From Bettongia penicillata ogilbyi (Eukaryota; Chordata; Mammalia; Diprotodontia; Potoroidae): a DNA stretch of 64,000 bases. Under the pieces are notes generated by a model that did no database searches, had not been told where the DNA came from, and saw nothing but the letters and a program-made list of their open reading frames with translations. Each line of letters starts with the position of its first letter. Position 1 is the first letter of the stretch. Below are positions 55,629 through 64,000 of this stretch, one piece after another. Location: assembly GCA_023548195.1 (NCBI GenBank), contig JAJHZJ010000013.1, positions 2,737,001-2,801,000 of the forward strand. The letters run 5' to 3'. Made by a program: the position numbers and the translations under genes.

Positions 55629-56870
55629 TATGGGTGGAGCCAAGATGATGGATTAGAGGCAGTGATCCAGCTAAACTCTTTCAACATTCCCCCCGCTTCC
55701 CTCCCCAAAATAACTTTAAAATGATTCAAATCAAATTTCAGAGTGGCAGATCCAACAAAGCTCAGGGTGCTACATTTTTCTGGACCAAGAAAATTTAAGA
55801 GGGAGGCAGGAAATGTCTGTGACACTGGAGTAGAAGCCTGTCTAGAGTGTACCCATGCTGTAGGAGCAACAGCAGTGCAGCAGCCATAGCAGCTTCCAGA
55901 GCTCTCATCCCAGAGACAATGAGGGGGTCAGAGAGAGGATTATAGGGAACCCATTGCTGGCACTGGGTACATCTGGTGCTGACTGGCAACTTTATTGCCC
56001 ATATGCAGTTCTAAGCTGCAGATCCAGGGTAGAAAGGAGCATTTCTGATGGGTCACAAGGAAGCAGGGGCCCTGGTTGCATTTCAAGGCAGAGAGGATCT
56101 CTAGCAAGGTGGCTGCAGGAAAGCAGGAACTCTGTTCACAGATCTAGGGTCAATAGGAATGCTAAGAGTTTGTGGCTGCAAGGAAATAGAGGCCCTTTCT
56201 GGGTAAGGACAAGAGCACAGACCAGGAGAACAGTAACCATACTTATCCCCATATCACAACATCTTAGAAGCACTGAAAACTTGCAGACCCCCAGAGTTAG
56301 CTCTGAAAACAGCAGCATAAAAAAACCTGAAGCTTGGGACAGCGTCTCTCTATCCCTAGGTGAACAGAGCTCTATTTTAACATAGTGCTCAAAGTTAAAG
56401 AATGGGCTGGAAAAATGAGGAAATAAAACACAAACAAAAGAACATCTACTGTGCTGGCAGGGAAGATCAAGACACAAACTCAGAAGAAAACAATAACTTG
56501 GGGAAAACTATAAGCAACACCTCAAAGAAAAACGCTAATTGGATCCAAGTCCAACAAGAATTCCCGAAAAAGCCAAAGAAAGAGATAAGAGTAGTAGAGG
56601 AAAAACTGGGAAATCAGAGTGAGGCAAGAAAATTTTGCAATGAGAATTAACAGGTTTGGTAAAAGGAATAAAAAAAAAATACTGAAGAAAATAACACCTT
56701 AAAGAACAGAAGCGGCCTAATGGTAAAAGAGGCACAAAATTCACTGAAGAAAAAAAGAACTCCTTTAAAAGCAGATGTGGCTACATGGAAATAGAGGTGC
56801 AAAATCTCACTAAAGAAAATAATTCACAGAAGAAAATAATACTTTAAAAATGCAATTTTCATGCCACTCC
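55629..56870 (+). mobile_element. LINE-1 5' end (5' UTR plus start of ORF1), lacking 3' part
   Basis: It starts 'tgggtggagccaagatgatg', homologous to the HAL1 5' ends, followed by a 5' UTR of about 770 bp that is different from HAL1. An ATG at 56402 then begins ORF1 ('MGWKNEEIKHKQKN'), which stops after 82 codons. Beyond it the coiled-coil-coding text continues out of frame ('tactgaagaaaataacacct', 'aaaatctcactaaagaaaat'). It ends abruptly at about 56870 without ORF2 or poly-A. The missing 3' part is unusual for an L1, which normally loses its 5' end. Confidence 0.7.
56402..56650 (+). pseudogene. L1 ORF1 N-terminal remnant
   Basis: 82 codons from ATG to TAA. The composition (K, E, N, Q rich; 'EENNNLGKTISNTSKKN') fits the N-terminal and early coiled-coil part of an L1 ORF1. 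The following sequence has matching coiled-coil codons in other frames, so the gene is broken by frameshifts and stops. The RRM and C-terminal domains are absent. Confidence 0.55.
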
Positions 56871-56999
56871 CATTTATTCACAAACATTTTAAAGTGCAAT
56901 GTGCGGGGTACATTGTAATAAATTGTAAATAAAATTAAAAAGTTCCTACCCTCAAGGAGCTTAGAGAGCCTGCTCAAGAACAACAAATTGCATAACTAA

Positions 57000-57240
57000 C
57001 TCCAAAACTTCTTAACCTGTGATGCAAGATCCTCCACTAAGTGGACACCAGCTTTTGGCTCTAAACTAATCTATTCAACTTTACATCTCTCACTCTTCTT
57101 CAGCTTTATCCTCTGCTCCAGTCTGTGGCCTTCTGCAAGTGTGACACTGATTTCCATCTCTGAGCCTCCCTAGAATGTTATTTCTTCTCTTTCCTTAATC
57201 CTAAATCCTTTGCTTCCTTTCAGATCCAGCATAATTCAAT
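57000..57240 (+). mobile_element. L2-like fragment
   Basis: 'cttccttttagatccagcat'-type block ('cctttcagatccagcataat') after a C/T-rich coding-like stretch. Weak. Confidence 0.35.
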
Positions 57241-57701
57241 CTATAGTTGTCTTGCTTCCTTCCACATTGAGTACATAATGATCTCAGACCAAACAAAAGG
57301 ATCATGGAAGAGAAAATGGTTAATTTTGAGCATATAAAATTAATTTGGGAAACAGTCAACTGGGAAAACACTTGTCTCATGTTCCTCTGACAAATATTTC
57401 ACTTTTTTCTTTTTAGAAAAACCTGGAAAGATATGTAGGAATTAATTAAGGCAGAGAGAATGAAGTGAACAGACCTAGAAAAATAATTTATAAAATAACA
57501 ACAATGTAAAGACAAACAATGCTGACTGATACAAGACATCCGAACAATGCAATTACTAGTCACAATTCCAGTGGATTAAGGATGATATATGTTCCCTACA
57601 ACATGACAGACTCCAGATGCAGAATGAGAGATCTCCATTTTTAGACATGGCCAGTTGGAATACTTATTTTTCATAAGGATGCATATTTGGTGTAAGGGCT
57701 T
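57241..57701. other. Unique sequence
   Basis: No gene or repeat recognised. Confidence 0.45.
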
Positions 57702-57731
57702 TCCTTTCTTTCTTTCTTTCTTTTTCTTTCT

Positions 57732-57795
<64 letters not shown>

Positions 57796-57798
57796 TCA
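57702..57798. repeat. (TTTC)n microsatellite
   Basis: About 95 bp of tandem ctttctttctttc with small interruptions at the left end. Poly-serine/phenylalanine and poly-lysine/glutamate frames across it are artefacts. Confidence 0.95.
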
Positions 57799-57939
57799 AC
57801 AACTAGATGGAGAGACAATAAGTGCTTGATAATTGAAATTTTAAAAGAAACAGTAAATTATAAAGCAGTCTCTTAATTTTACTCTAAATAAATTACGAGT
57901 ATGCAGTCTACACTACTTTCTTATGCCTGTTTATATTTT

Positions 57940-58095
57940 ATTTTCTCACTCTATCTAACTTGCCTCCCCAAGTGGAGTGTAAGCTTCTTCATGGCAGGGA
58001 TCAGTTCATCTGGGTCTTTTGTATTCTACCAGTTATCATATCACAGTGCCTAGCACTGAGGAAGTCAATACATGTTTTCTGGACTTCATTGAATT
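57940..58095 (+). mobile_element. L2-like 3' end
   Basis: 'gtaagcttcttcatggcagg', 'gatcagttcatctgggtctt', 'acagtgcctagcactgagga', 'agtcaatacatgttttctgg'. Confidence 0.65.
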
Positions 58096-58274
58096 CTGTC
58101 AGTGTTCCAGTATATTAAATTACAATTATATAAAGATTTGATGGAAGTAGAAAGCACATGTTGCCTCATTTGCAGTAGTTGTTTTAATTTCTTTTAAGTG
58201 TATGTCCAGAAAGAGATCTGTACAAGAAGTAATTTTTACAGATTAGAAAAATCATTACACAAATCATACTGCTA

Positions 58275-58485
58275 ATGGATTTACATAGCAATTTAATATT
58301 TGCAAAGTACTTTACAAATATTATCTCATTTTATTCTTGCAACAAATCTGGAAGATAGGAGTTATTATTATACCCATTTTACAGATGAGGAAACTGAGCA
58401 AACAGAAGTCACAGGAAGGATATGAATTCAGAACTTCCTGACTCCAGATCCAACACTCTATTCATTTCAGCACCTAGCTGATTTA
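58275..58485 (-). mobile_element. MIR/Ther-type SINE
   Basis: 'atttgcaaagtactttacaa', 'gatgaggaaactgagcaaac', 'gaattcagaacttcctgact', 'tcatttcagcacctagctga'. Confidence 0.75.
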
Positions 58486-58976
58486 AATATTCTGCTAAAG
58501 TCCAACTTCCAGTGGGTCACAGAGTTTCTTTTCAAATGGGAAATGAATTCTAAGAGGAAACAACCTACTGGGAAATGAAAGTAGACTGTGCAAAACTAGA
58601 TGTTATGATGAATTTGGAGTTCTGTTGGCTAATCTGAAATAAATGTATAATTTACAGTTCAGTTGCAGTAAAAGGAAAATTTATTATTTGAAGGAACCTA
58701 TTGCCTTTAAAATGTGTGTTCAAACCATCAAAAATTTTTAATAAGTCACAGATTCTTGGTCTTTTTCAACAGAGCTGGTTTCTAAGTTTATGTCTATGTT
58801 ATATTATACAGATTTTATCAGTTCCAAGAAAAGACTAGACCTTGGTGAGATTGTCTGAGGTACAGATAGATGTTGCAATAAAGGAGGCTGTTCAAAATTC
58901 CACAAGTGTGAAACCTGGTTAATGTTCCATGCATAATAATAAACAGATTTTTATGAAATTCCTTTGTTTAATGATA
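58486..58976. other. Unique sequence
   Basis: No gene or repeat recognised. Confidence 0.45.
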
Positions 58977-59603
58977 TAGACCTACACAAAAATGGGAAAA
59001 GGACCCATATGTACAAAAATATTTATAGCAGTTCATTTTGTGGGGACTGAGAATTGGAAATTGAGAGGATGCCCATCAATTGGGAAATGGCTGAACAAGT
59101 TGTGGTATATGAATGTACTGGAATATTATATTATTAGAAATGATGAACAGATAGACTTTGGAAAGATTTATGTGAACTGATGCCGAGTGAGGTAAGCAGA
59201 ACCAGGAGAACAATGTACACAGTTATAGTCACATTGTGTGATGACTAACTTTGATAGACTTTGCTCTTCTCAACAATGCAAGGATCTAATACAACTCCAA
59301 AAGGTTCATGATGGAAAATTCTATCCACATCCAGAGAAAGAACTATGGAGTATGACTGCAGATTGAAGCATACTATTTGCTCTCTCTCTCTTTTCTTTTT
59401 TGTTTTGTTTCTTCTTTCTGGTGGTTCTATTTCTTCTTTACAACATGAGTAATGTGAAAATATGTTTAATATGAATGTATATGTAGAGCCTATAGCAGAT
59501 TGCATGCTGTCTTGGGGAGGGGGAGGGGAGGGAGAAAGAGAAAATTTTAAACTCAAAAACTTGTGAAACTGAATGCTGAAGACTCAAAATTAATTAATTA
59601 AAA
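58977..59603 (+). mobile_element. LINE-1 3' end, 5' truncated
   Basis: ORF2 C-terminus followed by the 3' UTR: 'gtaagcagaaccaggagaac', 'atccacatccagagaaagaa', 'ggggagggggaggggaggga', 'cttgtgaaactgaatgctga', ending 'aattaattaattaaaat'. A G-rich tract lies near the end (59513-59531). Confidence 0.85.
58992..59180 (+). pseudogene. LINE-1 ORF2 C-terminal end
   Basis: 62 codons: 'GKGPICTKIFIAVHFVGTEN', 'GCPSIGKWLNKLWYMNVLEY', ending 'FGKIYVN' and TGA, the natural end of the protein. It agrees with 15642-15956. The rest of ORF2 was lost by 5' truncation. Confidence 0.8.
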
Positions 59604-59990
59604 TGGTTTGGCCCATCTGCAGAAATGGTCTTCCTGGGGTGTGTCTGCTTCACATACTACAGCCTGTTGGAGCGACAGGTGAGAGTTGGGTGGGTGAACA
59701 TCAAAGTGGAAAGAGTCCCAAAAAGGGCTCAGCAGCTATCACACCAAGGTACTAGTTCTCCCTGAACACACCCTATACCTCCAAAAAATAAATGTCATAG
59801 ACCTGGACCTGGAAATGATCCTCATAGGTCATCCAGACCAACCCCTTCATTTTATGGATAAGGAAACTGAGGCCCAAGTCAGCTCAGTGACAAGTCCAAG
59901 GCCAAAAGAAGTAGTATGCATCAGCGAAAATACCTGAATGCAGTTATCTCTTTCCACAGCCAGCTCTGTTTTCACTATATTACACTGTCA
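59604..59990 (+). repeat. Unclassified repeat pieces
   Basis: 59604-59760 ('gaaatggtcttcctggggtg', 'agagttgggtgggtgaacat') may belong with 12701 and 31613. 59795-59990 is the ancient repeat with 'tcataggtcatccagaccaa' and 'gataaggaaactgaggccca'. Confidence 0.4.
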
Positions 59991-60289
59991 TCATGTTCTT
60001 TCTGCAGACAACAGATATTTTTTTAGGAGGAAGGAAAATAAGATAATGATGAATGAAGAACCCCTGAAAGTGAGGACCTATCAGGCCACATAAAGAAGGG
60101 TGACCTGAACTTGGTCAGAAACAGAACCAATCCGTGCTCCTGCGTCCATCAATGGCGGAAGTGCACTTTCAGCCTGAAAGAGGCACTTACACCCGGTCTT
60201 AAAATCAATCAATCAATCAAATCATTGACTAAGATATAAATATTGATGTATCCATATAAAAATCTAAAGTTGGCAATAATACAAGAACA

Positions 60290-60760
60290 TTGTAGGTACT
60301 AAAGCTACCAGGTTAATCTTTACCATGTCCAGACCTGACTGTCACTTCCCTGTATAAAAACCTTGTGTTGTTTTCTTTTGCCTAAAACATGAAATACCGA
60401 CCCTAGAGTCCTTCCTCCTTCCCACCCCCTTCTACTAGCTGGCTTCAACTGTGGTGCCTTGTTTCATAATATTCCCAATCTCATACTTTTATGTTCAAAT
60501 CAAGCTGGACTCTAGATATTCCTGGATCTCACCCTACAGTCTTCTGTCTGTATACATTTTTTTAAGATCCTCTCCCATTCTGATTCTGTTAAAATCCTCT
60601 TCCTTGAAGGTCCAGATCAGCTGCTGAGAAAACCTTTTCTGACCCTCAGAGATGAAAATCATCCCTTCTTCAAATTCACTTAGAATTTTACCTATATTCC
60701 TCCTTTTCTACCGTCATATTCTACCTTATATTTTTTAAAGTCCAAAAAGAGATGCAGATG
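60290..60760 (+). mobile_element. L2 LINE, ORF2 3' region
   Basis: 'taccatgtccagacctgact', 'cactcttccctgtataaaaa'-type text ('gtcacttccctgtataaaaa'), 'ccttgaaggtccagatcagc', 'gagaaaaccttttctgaccc'. Confidence 0.65.
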
Positions 60761-60769
60761 TTCCTAAAC

Positions 60770-61020
60770 TTAGTTAGGCTGCTAGGTAGCTCAGTGCATA
60801 GAACATAGGGCCTGCAGTCAGGAAGACCTAAGTTCAAAGCTGGCCCCAGAAACCTACTAGCTATGAAGTCACTTAACACTGCTTGTCTCAGTTTCCTCAT
60901 CTATAAAATGACTTTGTAGAAGGAAATGGCAAGTTTTTCTAGTATCTTTGCTAAAAAAAAAATCCCACAGGGGTCACAAAGTCAAATATGACTGAAATGG
61001 CAGAACAATAACAAAAACCA
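60770..61020 (+). mobile_element. tRNA-type SINE with RTE-like tail (MAR1-like)
   Basis: 'gctgctaggtagctcagtgc', 'gacctaagttcaaagctggc', 'gtttcctcatctataaaatg', 'agaaggaaatggcaagtttt', tail 'cacaggggtcacaaagtcaa' and 'atatgactgaaatggcagaa'. Confidence 0.85.
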
Positions 61021-61599
61021 TAGTTAAAATGCCATAGGTAATTGAACTAGAGTGGGAATGCACTTTAGAAATCATTTAGTCCAATTCCAGTAGAAATCAA
61101 TGAAATACAAACCTTCAATTATCTAAATAACATTTTAATTTTCTCCCTTCCCAGATATATTTGGAGAAATTATTTTTAATATATTCAAAGAGATCCAAGT
61201 CCTTAAACCACAGCTCCAATACAAATCTATAAAGTCCTAAAGTTTTCTTTCTAGCACCTTTCTTTTTCTCCCTGATATGCTGCTTCTTCCTGAGGGGTTA
61301 GTATCGTGTTACTCACTAGCTATTTATCACAGAATCTCAGAGTTAGAAAGGGACCTCAAAAGACATCTGGCTCCTACTTATCCCTGAACAAGGACACGGC
61401 AATTCTGCAGTAAGAATGTAGCATGTGGTTAACTACAGTAGTGAAACTGGTAAAGGTTAGCTTAGGAAAGTGGTCAGGGCAGGAACACTGGCCACCGACA
61501 TTATGAGGGAAGAAGAACTGGAGGTCATGATGAAGGAGAATATGTTTAGTAGGGGTGAAGCATAAGGACAGGAATGACAGGAGGTTATGGTTGCTCTTT
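61021..61599. other. Mostly unique sequence
   Basis: Short ancient-repeat pieces near 61065 ('gaaatcatttagtccaattc') and 61330 ('cagagttagaaagggacctc'). No gene. Confidence 0.4.
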
Positions 61600-61798
61600 T
61601 AAAAAAATTTTATTTTAATTTGTGGAATAAAACAAGCATTTCATAACATAATACAATAAAAAAGATGATTGCACATGAAACTGAAAATCTACTATGCACA
61701 ACTTGCGATTCCTTTCAAATATACAACAAAATTATCATGTAAATGTATTTTTTCTTCCATCCTCCCTACCCTACAGATGATGACCATTAGACACAAAT

Positions 61799-61800
<2 letters not shown>
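61600..61800 (-). mobile_element. LINE 3'-end-like sequence
   Basis: 'tttattttaatttgtggaat', 'aaaacaagcatttcataaca', 'gcacatgaaactgaaaatct' looks like a reversed LINE 3' UTR starting from an A-rich tail. I am unsure of the family. Confidence 0.4.
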
Positions 61801-61873
<73 letters not shown>

Positions 61874-61960
61874 CGCGCGCATGTTTATGTATATATGTGT
61901 AAATATATGTCTATATATGTGTATGTCTATATGTCTATATAGATGCATATATATGCGAAG
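61801..61960. repeat. (TA)n tract with a TG/CG-rich edge
   Basis: About 68 bp of pure (ta)n, then 'gtgtgcgcgcgcatg' and further tatatg-rich sequence. The alternating purine-pyrimidine edge is a Z-DNA-prone type of sequence. Confidence 0.95.
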
Positions 61961-64000
61961 TTAATCTCTACATATTTCTATTTATTCTTTCTTTAGATGC
62001 TTACTTACTCTTTTTGATTAAGGGAAACATCTGTGGGTAAGGTGTTTCATGTTGTACGTATCTGTGGCAGAGTGGAGTAGATCATAGGTTTTAAGAATAT
62101 TGAGAAAATGGGAAGTTGGGGTATTTCTGGGGGCATTAATATAATCAATGGAAATCTCCTATGTATAGACAAGAGGTAAGGAGTAGTAGAGATGAGTCAG
62201 GTGTTGGGCTCCTTGAGAAATGATAGAAAATGACATGGGGGCTAGTATACAAGAGCCATTATGATAAGTAGAGGTTGAAAAATGTAAATAAAGTAGACTT
62301 CAGACAAAAGGGTTGCTAACTAATGGTGGAAATGAGAGAGTCTAAAAGTGACTTTGGGAAGCAAGGAGTCTTCCCACTGCCACTTCATGACCACTGTGGT
62401 ATAGGGTATGAGAGAAGAACAAGTTAGAGATAGAGAGGGTAGCTAGGGATGCAGAATACAGGGTCACATCCATGTGAGGATGAGGCACTGGGTATACATT
62501 ATCTATGAAAAGCAAGAGAAATTTGCCACCACTGAAACATACTCCCAAAAAATGGGTACAAAGGATCTTTTAAGAAAAGCTCAGTTAAGACGTTCTCTGT
62601 GAAATTTTAGTAAAGAACTGAAGACTGTTTACCAGCTCTCCCTCCAGCATTTAGTCTTCTTATGTAATGATGCTGCAAGCTTCAGGGACTTCCTGTGGGA
62701 GGCTTACTGCAGCTATCTTTACACTGCAGTTCATTGTTTCAAGTGCTTTGCAAGTTAGATTAAAGTATTCATTTTGTTTATTTTTCCATTTCTGAATAAA
62801 AGCAAACCTACATGTATAAGGATAAAAATACTTTACACTTCTGCCTTTTGAAGCCCATTACACATAAAGTAATTGACTTCTCTCATAGGGACCAATTAAA
62901 AATCAAGGGAGAAATTACACTCATTCATAAATGCTTTCAACACAACAGTAGAGACAGCTCCACTATTCATCAATGCAATGCTTTTTGTCTTTTTTGTTAA
63001 CAGAAGTTAATTTGATATTCACACTCATTCCCAATTCATTTTATTAAAAAGTTGAGCCAGTTCAAAGTCATCAAAAATATCTCTGATGTTTATATTGTCA
63101 CAAGTGTTGGCCCCTAACACTTCTCACATGAGGAAATGTGTGTTCTGTTTATCTGTAACCCCAATTTTAAAGAGCTAGTTCTGTGCTGAAGAATTTTAAA
63201 AATTCACTGGAAAGGTCAGTAGTCAAAAATCCCCCAACAACTCAACAACTGAAACCTATCACAATATTTCTGATGAGATATACAGACATCAAAAAGTCAG
63301 TCACAGGAGTTCCCACATATTCTTAATGTGTAATTTTTGAAATCCAGAATGCCATGTCAAGATTGGTTTCTGCTTCCATTTTATTATCACAATAGCACAC
63401 AAAATGGGTAAGTTTCAGGTTTGTTGTTCAATACCTGTTGCTTAAGTAAAGGGTGACTGTGTTAAACTCACAAAATCAACCTCAGATTATGTGATGGGGC
63501 TTGGTTTCTCCAATCAGTAGGAGGAATAATCAACCGCCAAAGGTGGCTTCACATAGGGTTCAATGTGGTAAGGCCTGGGCCAAAATGGTGGCTAAATTCT
63601 GAGGCACAGCATTTTGATTCACTCAAGAAAAGGTGTACTATTGCCTCATGCTGCTGGGTAGACCGAGACTTGTAGGATACTCACCCCTCCAACTTGGAAA
63701 GGGGAGGATATTAGTGAGTAAAAATGAGTAATTATGGGAAAAATGAGTCCATGAGAGTGCACAAAAATATATCCTTCTGTAAGTGAAGGAGACATGGGCT
63801 GGTTTATATATTGTCTTTGAACTTAGAAGGTTCTTTAAGTTTTTATCTGGAGATGATGATAATGAACTATAGAAGAAAACAGAGATCAAATGAAGATTGT
63901 TTTCGATTAATACTAGGTTTGAAAAATTGGGAATCAACTCTTTCAAAAGTATCATCAAATGAAATGAGCAGAGAAAGCTCTAAAATTCAGTAAAGGTAAA
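61961..64000. other. Unique sequence, no gene supported
   Basis: About 2 kb without a recognised repeat. Open frames up to 106 codons (63638-63958, minus) are rich in S, L, F and Y, and I treat them as chance. Confidence 0.45.

Noticed and set aside
57576..57876. Poly-(KE/RK) and poly-(FL/S) frames
   Set aside because: They are translations of the (TTTC)n microsatellite.

Overview
The window looks like repeat-rich, AT-rich nuclear DNA from a marsupial. No host protein-coding gene, rRNA or tRNA gene can be supported anywhere in the 64 kb. The marsupial call rests on the repeat mix: tRNA-type SINEs whose 3' tails copy the 3' end of an RTE/BovB-like LINE, RTE/BovB LINE copies, L1 3' ends of the marsupial type, very many CORE/MIR-type SINEs, and L2 and L3/CR1 remnants. 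I cannot name the species. The DNA could be intergenic or intronic.

The outstanding content is a set of three related retrotransposons lying within 18 kb: HAL1-A (18247-21053, minus), HAL1-B (26525-29396, plus) and HAL1-C (about 33241-36046, minus). Each has an L1-like 5' end, a GC-rich 5' UTR, a single ORF1 reading frame, about 1 kb of purine-rich 3' UTR and an A-rich tail, but no ORF2 (endonuclease/reverse transcriptase). Each is flanked by a target-site duplication, so each inserted as an ORF2-less unit. This is the 'half-L1' (HAL1) architecture. HAL1-B keeps an uninterrupted 349-residue ORF1 with coiled coil, RRM and C-terminal domain. It also carries a short extra segment between two poly-A tracts, which looks like a 3' transduction. 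A and C are decayed and belong to a subfamily with a different ORF1 N-terminus.

Layout. 1-6.4 kb: unique sequence with nested MIR/tRNA SINEs, an (ATCC)n tract and a GA-rich tract. 6.4-8.3 kb: L1 3' half (minus). 8.3-15 kb: mostly unique sequence, with one 133-codon open frame of unknown nature at 11.3-11.7 kb. 15-16.6 kb: an L1 inserted in a SINE, then L2. 18.2-21.1 kb: HAL1-A. 21.7-25.2 kb: decayed RTE/BovB, L3/CR1 and L1. 26.5-29.4 kb: HAL1-B. 30.4-32.4 kb: SINE, L2 and MIR. 33.2-36.0 kb: HAL1-C. 36-43 kb: unique sequence, L1 remnants and a pair of inverted RTE-derived segments. 43-55 kb: unique sequence interspersed with SINEs and L2. 55.6-59.6 kb: a 5' L1 fragment, a (TTTC)n tract and an L1 3' end. 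59.6-64 kb: L2, SINE, a (TA)n tract and unique sequence.

Only the mobile elements relate functionally. Non-autonomous elements (HAL1, SINEs) share 3' or 5' sequence with the autonomous LINE families (L1, RTE) that probably mobilised them. All family assignments come from reading the sequence and remembered family features; no database search was run.
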